A stretch of DNA of 64,000 bases from Polyodon spathula (Eukaryota; Chordata; Actinopteri; Acipenseriformes; Polyodontidae). Under the pieces are notes generated by a model. It saw only the letters and a list, made by a program, of their open reading frames with translations. It did not search any database and was not told the DNA's origin. The stretch's first letter is position 1; each line of letters starts with the position of its first letter. The position numbers and the translations under genes are program-made. This document shows positions 10,916-26,690 of the stretch, piece by piece. Location: assembly GCF_017654505.1 (NCBI RefSeq), contig NC_054540.1, positions 40,791,554-40,855,553 on the forward strand, given 5' to 3'.

Positions 10916-11552
10916 TGTTATGCTGGGGAATGTGAAAACCCACGTGTTAGTGGGCACAGGGTGTGAGCAAACTTTGATTCGGACAGCTCTCCTCGGCGGT
11001 GTGTCGTGGCAGCCACAAGGACAGGTGGCGATCTCCTGTATCCATGGAGACACGGCGACATATCCCACCTTAAAAGTATATCTATTGGTAGGTCCGATAA
11101 AGCGCCACCTGGTAGTGGGGGTGGTCGAAAAGTTACCACACCCGATTATTCTGGGTCGAGACTGGCCGCAATATAAGGATTTAGTAAAAGTATCGGCAGC
11201 CTCGACCATATGTGTAGACACGGCAGACCCCCGGGGAAGGGAAGTAATTGGCACCATTTTCCCTTTCCATGCAGAACTCTTTTCTCCACTTTTTCGTCCT
11301 AGGAAAACACACAAGGAGAGATGGAGGAAAAAGTGGGAAGGTGCATTGATTCGACACGGTTGGGGCCTGGCGGGGGAAGTGTCTGATGGTCCTAAGCGAC
11401 AATTGAAGGGAGTGGGAACTCAGTGTGACTGGATGGGCGAGGTTACAGCCCCTGTCAATATCCCGGACGTGTGGGCCTCAAGCGGACCTAGTGTGGGAGC
11501 AGAACAAAGACCCCACACTGGTGCACGCTTTGGAACAGGTCCGGTCTGTTGA
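10916..11552 (+). pseudogene. Aspartic protease of gypsy element A, catalytic Asp lost
   Basis: The frame covering 10806-11552 contains a retropepsin-like domain. The active-site block reads LVGTGCEQTLI where element B reads FADSGCAQTLI, so the catalytic aspartate is glycine (codon GGC at 10953-10955). The C-terminal HPIILGRDWP motif is conserved near 11140. The protein then continues into the linker (RPRKTHKERWRKK) that leads to integrase in element B. The enzyme would normally cut the Gag-Pol polyprotein; this copy should be inactive. Confidence 0.8.
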
Positions 11553-11689
11553 GGGTAAGGATGTTGACGGCATTGGGATGCTGATATATCCCCACTTTAT
11601 TGTAGAGGGGCACTTACTATATAGGGTAAATCTAGCACAGGGCAGCCTGTCAAACAGTTGATGGTTCCCCCGTCCTGTCGACCCGAGGT

Positions 11690-12723
11690 CATGAGGCTGG
11701 TGCATGACGTCCCCTTTGCAGGACACCTTGGTGTTGACGAGGAGGGACCGAATACTGGCTCGATTTTACTGGGTGGGACTCTACACTGAAGTGGCGAAAT
11801 ATGTAGCTACCTGCCCGGAATGCCAGAGAGCAGCGCCGGGCCGAGTGCGCCCCGCCCCTTTGGTCCCACTGCCTATTGTCTCCACTCCCTTTGAACGCGT
11901 TGCAATGGACATAGTTGGGCCGGTGCTGCCTTCTGATTCTGGGTACACGCACATATTAGTAATGTTAGTAATGGTGGATTATGCAACGCGGTACCCGGAA
12001 GCAGTTCCTTTGCTGTCTACTAGTGCCACTGCAATTGCAAAAGAATCGAGTCAGATTATGGCTAGAGTAGGGATTCCCAAAGAAATATTAACTGATCACG
12101 GAAGTAACTTTTTATCAAAAACGCTACAGCAGGTGCATAAAATTCTAAAGATACGTCCCATCAGGACGTCTGTTTATCATCCCCAAACGGATGGTCTGGT
12201 GGAGCGTTTTAACCAAACCTTGAAGCAAATGTTGAGACGGTTTGTGAGTCAGGAGCAGAAACATTGGGCTACTCTTCTGCCTTACTTACTCTTCGCTGTG
12301 AGAGAGGTGTCTCAGAGCTCGATGGGATTTTCCCCCTTTGAGTTATATGGCTGGCAGCCACGGGGCATCCTCGACCTGTTGAGAGAAAGTTGGGAAGAAC
12401 ACAAAAACTCCTCTAAAAATGTAGTGCAGCATGTGCTCCTACTACGGGATCGTCTTGATTTAATTGATCGCTTGGCTCATGACAATCTCAGATCGGCTCA
12501 ACATCAGCAACAGCAGCATTACAATACTACTGCACGTATTTGAACCTTTCGACCAGGAGATAAAGTAATGTTGCTGCTTCCGTCATTGGAGTCAAAACTG
12601 TGTGCTAAATGGCAGGCTCTGTATGAGGTGATATGGGCCGTAGGGCCAGTAAATTATGAAATTGGGCAACCCGATAGCCGAAACAAAACGGAAATCTACC
12701 ATGTTAACTTATTAAAGCCCTGG
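11690..12723 (+). pseudogene. Integrase of gypsy element A
   Basis: The zinc-binding histidines (HDVPFAGH near 11703) are in a different frame from the cysteines (CPECQ near 11814), so one frameshift splits the N-terminal domain. The catalytic core in 11704-12543 keeps all three acidic residues, at MDIVGP (codon 11908), LTDHGS (12094) and VERFNQ (12202), with 35 residues between the last two. A TGA ends this frame at 12541-12543. The C-terminal module with a GPY/F-like motif continues in 12568-12723 and ends HVNLLKPWK. No RT follows. Confidence 0.85.
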
Positions 12724-12726
12724 AAG

Positions 12727-12857
12727 TACCCGGAAGTGCTGGATTACAAGGAGAAAGAGGATTGCTTTCGTCTGTTTGTTTATTGTTTGGGACTGCAACC
12801 CTATTACACTCAGTGTGGTCGGGTTACACATCGTTGTGTATCCCGGCTTCCTTATTG

Positions 12858-12890
<33 letters not shown>

Positions 12891-13006
12891 ATTATTATTA
12901 TTGTGTTGAGTGTGCTTTCCCTTTGAACCCTTCCCCTTAATAACCGTGTCACAGAACCTGACCTCAAAGTTTCTTGATTTGCGCGACGATACGTGTCAGT
13001 CTGTGT
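12727..13006 (+). mobile_element. Truncated 3' LTR of gypsy element A
   Basis: From tacccggaagtgctggatta onward this matches the 5' LTR from about 9649, including the shared gtgtggtcgggttacaca block and an ATT repeat. The first 390 bp of the LTR are missing. It ends near 13006, where the interrupted Tc1 resumes. Confidence 0.75.
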
Positions 13007-13412
13007 CCTCTATCCACACCTTGATTGACCTGGCTGTGTGGCATGGAGCATTGTCCTGCTGGAAAAACCAGTCCTCAGAGTTGGGGAACATTGTCAGAGC
13101 AGAAGGAAGCAAGTTTTCTTCCAGGACAACCTTGTACTTGGCTTGATTCATGCGTCCTTCACAAAGACAAATCTGCCCGATTCCAGCCTTGCTGAAGCAC
13201 CCTCGGATCATCACCGATCCTCCACCACATTTCACAGTGGGTGTAAGACACAGTGGCTTGTAGGCCTCTCCAGGTCTCCGTCTAACCATTAGACAACCAG
13301 GTGTTGGGCAAAGCTGAAAATTGGACTCATCAGAGAAGATGACCTTACTCCAGTCCTCTACGGTCCAATCCTTATGGTATTTTGTAAACCTCAGCCTGGC
13401 TCTTCTTCTCAT
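12996..13412 (-). pseudogene. Tc1 transposase, catalytic segment (middle part of the split element)
   Basis: A 138-residue frame includes SDESNF (first Asp), WGCF-like RGCFSKAGIG and QQDNAPCHTA (second Asp). The glutamate-bearing end lies on the other side of gypsy element A, in 8721-9261, and the DNA-binding region is in 13413-13671 plus 18554-18971. The few carboxy-terminal residues of the frame come from the flanking gypsy LTR. The gene is destroyed by insertions. Confidence 0.8.
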
Positions 13413-13784
13413 TGATGAAGGGCTTTTTTCTAGCTTTGCACGACTTCAGCCCTGCCCCTAGGAGCCTGTTTCGAACCGTCCTCACCGTGCACTTCACCCC
13501 ACTGCCGTTTGCCATTCTTTTTGTAGGTCACTTGATGTCATCCTACGGTTGCTGAGTGACATTCAAATGAGTTGGCGGTCAGTGGAGAGTCGTTTTCGCC
13601 CTCTGCCGGTCTGTAGCTTTGTTGTCCCCAATGTGTGCTGCTTGACCTTTGACCTTGTTCGGACAAAAATTCAAAGGGCATAATAATAGGAGCATGCTAT
13701 AGACCGCCAGATTCAGACGGTGAGAACAATAATCTGTTATACAATGACATTAGAAATGCGTGTAGCAAAGGAGAAGCCATACTA

Positions 13785-15954
13785 ATGGGGGATTTCAACT
13801 TCCCCCAAATAAAATGGGAAAACCCGGTGGGTAGCACGAAGGATGAAATAGAAATGGTGGAAATGACAAATGACTGCTTCCTAACACAATTTGTCAAGGC
13901 ACCGACTAGAGGGGAGGCATGCCTTGATTTAGTCTTTTCAAATAACGAAGACAGAATAACTAAAACAGAGGTCAGAGAACCGCTGGCAAACTCAGACCAC
14001 AACATGATCTCATTTGAAGTGTTTTTTAAAATCCCCAAAAGTAATGACTAAAGCTAAGGTTTACAATTTTAGAAAAGCAAACTATGAAGGTATGAAACAG
14101 AGACTAACAGAAGTAGATTGGAGTAAAATAGAGAAAACACCCACAGAAGAAGGATGGTTGTTCTTCAAAAATGTAGTACTAGAGGCGCAAAACAATTATA
14201 TCCCTAAAGTAGACAAATCTAAATGTAAAACTAAATTGCCAAAATGGTTTAATAGATCAATTAAAAAAAATATTCAGCGAAAAAAGGCACTTTACCGAGC
14301 ATTAAAAAAGAACCAAAAAGAAAGTACGCAGAAAGAGTACACAGAACTGCAAATGCAAGTCAAAAAGGAAGTTAGAAAGGCCAAGAGAGAAATAGAAATG
14401 AACATTGCTAAGGGAGCTAAAACCAATTCCAAAATGTTTTTCCAATATTACAACAGCAAGAGAACATTCAAAGAGGAGATTAAATGTTTAAGAGATACAA
14501 ATGGCAAAATTGTAGATGAAGAAAAAAAAATAGCAAATATATTAAATGATTACTTTTCACAAGTTTTTACAAAGGAAGATACTGACAACATGCCCCACAT
14601 GTCATCCAGTTCCTATCCAGTTTTAAATAACTTTAGCATAACTGAGGCAGAAGTGTTAAAGGGACTAGGAGCTGTTAAAATAAACAAATCCCCAGGGCCG
14701 GATGAGATCCTCCCAGTAGTACTCAAAGAAATGAAAGAAGTAATTTACAAACCGCTAACCACGATCATGCAGCAGTCTCTTGACACAGGGGTGGTACAGA
14801 CAGACTGGAAAATTGCAAACGTAATACCGATCCACAAAAAGGGAAACAAAACTGAACCAGGTAACTACAGACCAGTAAGCCTGACTTCTATTATATGCAA
14901 ACTTATGGAAACTATAATAAGATCCAAAATGGAAAATTACCTATATGGTAACAGTATCCTGGGAGACAGTCAACATGGTTTTAGGAAAGGGAGATCGTGT
15001 CTAACTAACTTGCTTGATTTTTTTGAGGATGCAACATCGATAATGGATAATTGCAAAGCATATGACATGGTTTATTTAGATTTCCAGAAAACTTTTGACA
15101 AAGTCCCGCACAAAAGATTAATTCTCAAACTGAACGCAGTTGGGATTCAAGGAAACGCATGTACATGGATTAGGGAGTGGTTAACATGTAGAAAACAGAA
15201 AGTACTGATTAGAGGAAAAACCTCAGAATGGAGTGTGGTAACCAGTGGTGTACCACAGGGATCAGTATTAGGTCCTCTGCTATTCCTAATCTACATTAAT
15301 GATTTAGATTCTGGTATAGTAAGCAAACTTGTTAAATTTGCAGACGACACAAAAGTAGGAGGAGTGGCAAATACTGTTGCAGTAGCAAAGGGCATTCAAA
15401 ATGATCTAGACAAGATTCAGAACTGGGCAGACACATGGCAAATGACATTTAATAGAGAAAAGTGTAAGGTACTGCACGCAGGAAATAAAAATGTACATTA
15501 TAAATATCATATGGGAGATACTGAAATTGGAGAAGGAATCTAAAAAAAAGACCTAGGAGTTTTTGTTGACTCAGAAATGTCTTCATCTAGACAATGTGGG
15601 GAAGCTATAAAAAAGGCTAACAAGATGCTCGGATACATTGTGAAAAGTGTTGAATTTAAATCAAGGGAAGTAATGTTAAAACTGTACAATGCACTAGTAA
15701 GACCTCATCTTGAATATTGTGTTCAGTTCTGGTCACCTCGCTATAAAAAAGATATTGCTGCTCTAGAAAGAGTGCAAAGAAGAGCGACCAGAATTATTCC
15801 GGGCTTAAAAGGCATGTCATATGCAGACAGGCTAAAAGAATTGAGTCTGTTCAGTCTTGAACAAAGACGACTACGTGGCAACCTAATTCAAGCATTCAAA
15901 ATTCTAAAAGGTATTGACAGTGTCGACCCAAGGGACTTTTTTCAGCCTGAATAA
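13785..15954 (+). pseudogene. CR1 ORF2: endonuclease end and reverse transcriptase
   Basis: The first frame (13785-14051) holds the C-terminal half of the apurinic-type endonuclease, with MGDFNFPQIKW and NSDHNM. A frameshift near 14040 leads to a 509-residue frame (14014-15543) with the reverse transcriptase fingers and palm: NYRPVSLTSI, GFRKGRS, VYLDFQKTFDKVPH, SGVPQGSVLGPLLF and the catalytic KFADDTK. An in-frame TAA at 15541-15543 replaces the Tyr codon of other copies. The 15577-15954 frame supplies the C-terminal domain. Unlike three other copies, this one keeps AAA rather than TAA after RSI in the linker near 14262. Confidence 0.9.
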
Positions 15955-16036
15955 AGAAACAAGGACCAGGGGTCACAAATGGAGTTTAGACAAAGGGGCA
16001 TTCAGAACAGAAAATAGGAGGCACTTTTTTACACAG

Positions 16037-18365
16037 AGAATTAAGAACATAAGAAAGTTTACAAACGAGAGGAGGCCATTCGGCCCATCTTGCTCGTTTG
16101 GTTGTTAGTAGCTTATTGATCCCAAAATCTCATCAAGCAGCTTGTTGAAGGATCCCAGGGTGTCAGCTTCAACAACATTACTGGGGAGTTGATTCCAGAC
16201 CCTCACAATTCTCTGTGTAAAAAAGTGCCTCCTATTTTCTGTTCTGAATGCCCCTTTGTCTAAACTCCATTTGTGACCCCTGGTCCTTGTTTCTTTTTTC
16301 AGGCTGAAAAAGTCCCTTGCGTCCACACTGTCAATACCTTTTAGAATTTTGAATGCTTGAATTAGGTTGCCACGTAGTCGTCTTTGTTCAAGACTGAACA
16401 GACTCAATTCTTTTAGCCTGTCTGCATATGACATGCCTTTTAAGCCCGGAATAATTCTGGTCGCTCTTCTTTGCACTCTTTCTAGAGCAGCAATATCTTT
16501 TTTATAGCGAGGTGACCAGAACTGCACACAATATTCAAGATGAGGTCTTACTAGTGCATTGTACAGTTTTAACATTACTTCCCTTGATTCAAATTCAACA
16601 CTTTTCACAATGTATCCGAGCATCTTGTTAGCCTTTTTTATAGCTTCCCCACATTGTCTAGATGAAGACATTTCTGAGTCAACAAAAACTCCTAGGTCTT
16701 TTTCATAGATTCCTTCTCCAATTTCAATATCTCCCATATGATATTTATAATGTACATTTTTATTTCCTGCATGCAGTACCTTACACTTTTCTCTATTAAA
16801 TGTCATTTGCCATGTGTCTGCCCAGTTCTGAATCTTGTCTAGATCATTTTGAATGACCTTTGCTGCTGCAACAGTGTTTGCCACTCCTCCTACTTTTGTG
16901 TCGTCTGCAAATTTAACAAGTTTGCTTACTATACCAGAATCTAAATCATTAATGTAGATTAGGAATAGCAGAGGACCTAATACTGATCCCTGTGGTACAC
17001 CGCTGGTTACCACACTCCATTCTGAGGTTTTTCCTCTAATCAGTACTTTCTGTTTTCTACATGTTAACCACTCCCTAATCCATGTACATGTGTTTCCTTG
17101 AATCCCAACTGCGTTCAGTTTGAGAATTAATCTTTTGTGCGGGACTTTGTCAAAAGCTTTCTGGAAATCTAAATAAACCATGTCATATGCTTTGCAATTA
17201 TCCATTATCGATGTTGCATCCTCAAAAAAATCAAGCAAGTTAGTTACGTTCTCCCTTTCCTAAAACCATGTTGACTGTCTCCCAGGATACTGTTACCATA
17301 TAGGTAATTTTCCATTTTGGATCTTATTATAGTTTCCATAAGTTTACATATAATAGAAGTCAGGCTTACTGGTCTGTAGTTACCTGGTTCAGTTTTGTTT
17401 CCCTTTTTGTGGATCGGTATTATGTTTGCAATTTTCCAGTCTGTGGGTACCACCCCTGTGGCAAGAGACTGCTGCATGATCTTGGTTAGCGGTTTGTAAA
17501 TTACTTCTTTCATTTCTTTGAGTACTACTGGGAGGATCTCATCCGGCCCAGGGGATTTGTTTATTTTAAGAGCTCCTAGTCCCTTTAACACTTCTGCCTC
17601 AGTTATGCTAAAGTTATTTAAAACTGGATAGGAACTGGATGACATGTGGGGCATGTTGTCAGTATCTTCCTTTGTAAAAACTTGTGAAAAGTAATCATTT
17701 AACATATTTGCTATTTTTTTTTCTTCCTCTACGATTTTGCCATTTGTATCTCTTAAACATTTAATCTCCTCTTTGAATGTTCTCTTGCTGTTGTAATATT
17801 GGAAAAACATTTTGGAATTGGTTTTAGCTCCCTTAGCAATGTTCATTTCTATTTCTCTCTTGGCCTTTCTAACTTCCTTTTTGACTTGCGTTTGCAGTTC
17901 TGTGTACTCTTTCTGCGTACTTTCTTTTTGGTCCTTTTTTAATGCTCTGTAAAGTGCCTTTTTTCGCTGAATATTTTTTTTAATTGATCTATTAAACCAT
18001 TTTGGCAATTTAGTTTTACATTTAGATTTGTCTACTTTAGGGATATAATTGTTTTGCGCCTCTAGTATAGTTACATTTTTGAAGAACAACCATCCTTCTT
18101 CTGTGGGTGTTTTCTCTATTTTACTCCAATCTACTTCTGTTAGTCTCTGTTTCATACCTTCATAGTTTGCTTTTCTAAAATTGTAAACCTTAGCTTTAAT
18201 CTTTACTTTTGGGGATTTAAAAAACACTTCAAATGAGACCATGTTATGGTCTGAGTTTGCCAGTGGTTCTCTGACCTCTGTTTTAGTTATTCTATCTTCG
18301 TTATTTGAAAAGACTAAATCAAGGCATGCCTCCCCTCTAGTGGGTGCCTTCACAAATTGTGTTAG
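16037..18365 (-). mobile_element. CR1-clade LINE inserted in reverse inside another CR1
   Basis: The 3' end (reverse complement of cgtttgtaaactttcttatg) lies at 16037 and the 5' truncation point near 18365, within the endonuclease region. It is nearly identical to the host copy, so the locus is a large inverted repeat. Confidence 0.9.
16105..18353 (-). pseudogene. CR1 ORF2: endonuclease tail, reverse transcriptase, C-terminal domain
   Basis: Two long frames cover it, 18353-17244 (369 residues) and 17238-16105 (377 residues). They are separated by a single frameshift near 17241, between GFRKGR and LTNLLDFFEDA. The first includes NSDHNM, the linker RSIKKNIQRK (no stop here) and NYRPVSLTSI. The second includes VYLDFQKAFDKVPH, SGVPQGSVLG, FADDTKVGG and the C-terminal RPHLEYCVQFWSPRYKKDI. 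It ends LDEILGSISY, the normal CR1 ORF2 stop in this window. The enzyme makes cDNA at nicked target DNA; this copy is one indel from an open frame but 5'-truncated. Confidence 0.9.
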
Positions 18366-18970
18366 GAATTGTGAGGGTCTGGAATCAGCTCCCCAGTAAT
18401 ATTGTTGAAGCTGACACCCTGGGATCCTTCAAGAAGCTGCTTGATGAGATTTTGGTTTCAATAAACTACTAACAACCAAACGAGCAAGATGGGCCGAATG
18501 GCCTCATCTCGTTTGTAAACTTTCTTATGTTTTTATGTTCTTATGTTCTTATGAACCCCTGTCTTTGAAATTTTAAGGATGGAAGCAACCCGACGCTCAC
18601 TGTATCCCTCTGCCAGTAAAGCCAGAATTGAACCCTTCTTTTCCTCACTCAAAACTTTCCTTTTCCCATCTCTTTGGGCACTGTCAATAATTATTTTTTG
18701 ATTCCAATTACTTTTGAGGTACTACTAGCACTGTTTTGCCATCCAGCTGGTCCTATTGCAAGAGGATAGTGATGACCACAGGAGTGGTTTTTATACTTTT
18801 CCTCGTTAAATAAGATTTGGTTCAGGTGATCCCCTAATCAGTACCTCATTCATTAGAATGAGGTGTGCCTGTGTTGGAATTCAAGAGACACTGGAATGGA
18901 ATGGCTGCCATACATGTAGAGATGCTGATTTAAGAAAAATTTTCAGTGGTCTCATTGTTTTCCAGAGCTG

Positions 18971-19676
<706 letters not shown>

Positions 19677-19742
<66 letters not shown>
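19677..19742. repeat. (TA)n microsatellite
   Basis: Continuation of the TA repeat on the other side of the solo LTR. Confidence 0.95.
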
Positions 19743-20165
19743 AAAATGGTGTGTCACACATAAAAAATGTGTGTGTGTATTTTATTTACATGTTAACAGA
19801 AACCGTTTGACAATGTTTCAATACTATAACTCACACATTAAATGTTACACATGCAAAATTTAATCTTTTGATTTGTATAATGCGTATTATGTAAACAAAA
19901 GTTGGTGTATAAAAATCCACTACCAAATTGTTATACGTAGCAACGGTATATGGCACCGCTGCCATGTATGGAGCAGGGTATAGTATCCATAGCACTGGGG
20001 GTGTACCTATAGCGGTTGTAATTAATTTGTAAAACTGAGCACTGTCCGCCCCTCCCCCTCCAGCTTGTGTTATCCAGAGGCAAACCTTTAATTTCATTCG
20101 CCACCTCGACAGCAAAGCTTTGAGCGTAAGCTGTATCTCCGGGTTCACTTGAGAAAGTAAGTTCG
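19743..20165. other. Unassigned stretch
   Basis: No gene, splice pair or repeat family was recognised. The minus-strand 105-residue frame here has no domain signature. Confidence 0.4.
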
Positions 20166-20198
20166 TATTATTGTTATTATTATTATTATTATTATTAT

Positions 20199-20251
<53 letters not shown>
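20166..20251. repeat. (TTA)n followed by (GTA)n trinucleotide repeat
   Basis: An att/tta run changes abruptly at about 20200 into a pure gta/tag run of about 50 bases. Confidence 0.95.
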
Positions 20252-20370
20252 AAATGTGAATGATAACCTGCTTGTAACGGTTACTGTTAAATAAAGCTGC
20301 AGTTGGTGCTGCTGCAATGCAAGCTTACTGTATATATCGCAAGCAGCATCCATTATGTGTAAAATATATA

Positions 20371-21605
20371 CAGTCAACTCTCTTTATACCGCCTGGTGAG
20401 GGCCATGGCCAAAAACGGGCAATCAGCGAGGGTGGTGTTATAGTGAGGGTAAAAAAAAAACAAAACACAAACACACCTATGTTTGCAGTAAATTCAAATG
20501 TTTTATTTTTTTAGTTATACAATTACAGTATCTCCAGGCTATTTAATAAAACATTAATCTTTTTTAAAAATACAGTACTAGTTCTTAACACAACAGCAGG
20601 TCTACTAGTGATGTCTTATCATCTTTTCCCATCTGTATGAAACAAACATGGTTACTTTTGAGGAACAGTTTATACTTTAAAAAAAAATAAAAATAAAGTT
20701 TAGTGTCAAATCACCCAAACAACAATTTCATAAAAACAAAGCGTACAATTTTATTTTAATTTTTTTTTGCTATACTGTCATTGGAATGTTTGTGGCTATA
20801 AGCCTGCTGAATACTATTGAGCAATACCATCTATTTATTTCACAAAGCAATTTAAGCTCAACAGCATTCTTTTTTAAGCAGTTCCAAAAAAAAAAAAACC
20901 TTGACTATGTAGAGGCAAGCACTTTTCTTAAACAAAAAGTAAAAAAAAAAAAAAAAAAAAAAAAGAAAACTATTCTGCTGTTTACAAAACTGCCAGCCTT
21001 CATTTGAGCAAAACTTCCACGTAAACAAACAAACCTCTTGCCATACTTTTTTCTTTTTATTGTGGTTTTAAAGTCTCTTATTTTAGACCGCGTTAAGCCT
21101 TTTTCAGGTGAAACAAATCGACCCTTTCCATCAAGGTATGCCATTTGTTTTTATCCATTAAAATGTCTAAGTGTCTTTCGATTAACAGTATATGCCTCAC
21201 TTAGGCGAGAAAACATTTGCCATGTCTTGTTGACTTGCTTTCTTATTTTCAGATGCATACATGCATAAATGTAGGGTCGACTTGCCACTTTGTACTTTCT
21301 GTTTTGCTTAGGCAGCAGGAGTGTTGATGACATTGGTATGAAAGTTCAGTTACAATGAATTAGGAAAGTGAGTCAAGGGTTAACTGCATAACTTTGTTTT
21401 AATTGGCCATGATTATTTCGCTGGCGCTACAATGAGGGAAACTACAATGCTTATATTTATGTTTGCTTGGCTTGGGAAGTTGGCGGATGGCGGACAGCGG
21501 GGTGGCGATATAACAGGTAAAAATAGCACTGTTTATATTGGTGACATTTGTTCAGAGAGAATAACAGGCGGTATGCAAGGAGGGTGGTATAACGCGGGAC
21601 AACTG
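20371..21605. mobile_element. pogo/Tigger-like DNA transposon, degraded
   Basis: The left end cagtcaactctctttatacc, after a TA, is matched in inverse at the right end (ggtataacgcgggacaactg). A gagggtggt(g)ttata block also recurs just inside both ends. This is the layout of pogo-type elements. Internal minus-strand frames (21333-20905, reading KTWQMFSRLSEAYTV and LTRSKIRDFKTTIKRK) are unidentified and broken. Poly(A) runs lie at 20886 and 20940. Confidence 0.5.
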
Positions 21606-23011
<1,406 letters not shown>

Positions 23012-23013
23012 TA

Positions 23014-24784
<1,771 letters not shown>

Positions 24785-24949
24785 CACACACACACTCGGG
24801 TTTTCCTGCAGAACCGTAGTTTCAGCAATACTGATCCTTATATTCTACGAACTGAGCTAAAATACCAGAATTTAGGTTCATGGTATAAAAATGATCCTGT
24901 CAAAATGTTTAGTTTAGTACAGTACATTTTTATTTTAATGATTGTATTA

Positions 24950-25330
24950 AGTCATGGCACCCCAGCTGCAGGTCACTTCAGGGTTGGGAAGACGCTCCAG
25001 CGAAAACCCTCAAGCGTTCTGCTGGGGGCACTACCACCGATATGTAATGGACTGTTGCTGCCGCTGCAATGAGTATGTGGTGCGGAAAGGGCCCCCAGGC
25101 CAGGCCCAAGCCCCACTTCAGCAGTTTCCAGTCAACAGGCCCATGGAGCGATCGGGGGACAAAATCATGGTACCCTTTTCCTCGCTCGGATTGGTGGAAG
25201 TGCTACATCCTGGTGGATTATTTTATGAAGTGGTGGAAACCTACACCATCCTGGACCAGGAGGCAGGGACGGCAGCGAACGCCGTGCAGGAACTGCAGTC
25301 AGAACGGGCTCAAATTTTAGTCTAGGGTCT
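24950..25330 (+). pseudogene. Gypsy integrase fragment
   Basis: A frame at 24954-25325 carries a recognisable piece of a gypsy integrase. There is a zinc-domain end with CCCRCNEYV, then RKGPPGQAQAPLQQFPVNRPMER, which is broken into short stretches by mutation. It ends LDQEAGTAANAVQEL. This represents the junction between the zinc domain and the start of the catalytic core. It belongs to a different gypsy family from elements A and B. No LTRs were identified nearby. Confidence 0.6.
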
Positions 25331-25755
25331 TAGATGACGTGTCAATGCCTGCCACCATTGGGACGTCCAGCTGCCACTGGTCATGTTAGCCTATTGCACT
25401 GCTGTGTAAGATTCGACCACCCACAAGCTTGCGTTGCTGATGTTTGGCCGGTAGCTGCAGACCCCAGCTGAACTGCTGCTTGGTCGGCCGCTGGGGACTA
25501 CCAGACGGCCACAGTGATGGCAGTATTCCCCTTGCCGGTTCTCGGGGACGAGGGGATGGTGTGTGCAATGGCATGTCCAGTTGGGATATTGATGTTGTGC
25601 TGTTGTGGTCCACTTTACCTACAGCAACATCAGGCTACAACTATGTGTGAATGGAGCATGAGAGACAGAGCCTGCTGGCAGGGCTGCCACAGAAAGGACC
25701 CATAGGCTAACACTGGTGTGTCACTGCACCAGCGGTGAGCCCTTTGCAGGGGATG
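25331..25755. other. GC-richer stretch, probably more of the same degraded retroelement
   Basis: Base composition resembles the preceding integrase fragment, but no domain can be read in any frame. Confidence 0.3.
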
Positions 25756-25757
25756 CA

Positions 25758-26040
<283 letters not shown>

Positions 26041-26047
26041 CATATGT

Positions 26048-26080
26048 AAATAAATAAATAAATAAATAATAAAAAAAACT
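26048..26080. repeat. (TAAA)n microsatellite
   Basis: Six or seven aaat units followed by an A run. Confidence 0.85.
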
Positions 26081-26330
26081 CTCATACACAATGACATATA
26101 AGTCGTCAAACTAAGGTAAAATTGTTCTTCTTACTCTTCCATTTACTTTAAGAATGTGTAGTGGCTTTTCAACAGAAAAACTAAATAACTGGAGATCTAC
26201 CAATCATGTGATTCCACATGTTGGTCAACACCAAAATAAACCAGGGAATGCAAGCAGTTTGATATCCACACCATTTATATTAAACAATGTGTTTATGTTT
26301 TAAAATGGCACATATCGTAGAAAAAAAAAT

Positions 26331-26690
26331 TCTTGGACTTTGACCTTTTGGTTTATGGTCAAACTGGACAATAGACTGTTTTAACAGCTTCTGTCTCCAT
26401 AAATACTGCAGAAAGGCTTATATGTACTATTGGACACTTATAAGAAACCAACTAAGAGCTTTCTAAAAATGTCTTGGACTTTGACCTTTTGACCTTTCGT
26501 TATTGGTCACACTGCACAACTAAATGTTATAATCGTTTAAATCTCCTTAAAAACTGCAGATACACTCATATTTACTATGGAACACCTATAGGAAACCAAT
26601 TAAGAGCTTTCCAAAAATGTATTGGACTTTGACCTCTGGTTCAAGGTCAAATGGACAAGTGACTGTTTTGACAGCTTATAATTCCTCTAA
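26331..26690. repeat. Tandem repeat, unit about 141-148 bp, 2.5 copies
   Basis: The phrase cttggactttgacctttt begins units at 26332, 26473 and (as ttggactttgacct) 26622. Each of the first two continues through an actgcaga block to aagagctttc. Units have diverged by perhaps 20-25 percent. A single actgttttgacagc tail marks the partial third copy. Confidence 0.8.

Larger units (their letters stand above)
9262..13006 (+). mobile_element. Gmr1-like Ty3/gypsy element A, deleted for RT and RNase H
   Basis: The order is LTR, gag, protease, integrase and then directly a truncated 3' LTR, inserted into a Tc1 element. The closely related element B at 56014-61524 has reverse transcriptase and RNase H after integrase, so element A has lost about 1.5 kb or more. 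The loss lies between the LLKPWK-encoding end of the integrase region (12723) and the middle of the 3' LTR. The genes also carry frameshifts and stops. It could move only with help from an intact relative. Confidence 0.85.
13672..18553 (+). mobile_element. CR1-clade LINE, 5'-truncated, interrupted by an inverted CR1
   Basis: The plus-strand copy runs 13672-16036, from the endonuclease to near the 3' end. It resumes at about 18366-18553 with the coding end and 3' tail (repeats of ttatgttc). Between the two halves lies a second CR1 in reverse orientation. The break falls inside agaatt|gtgaggg, with aatt present on both sides. It sits in the Tc1 element. Confidence 0.9.
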
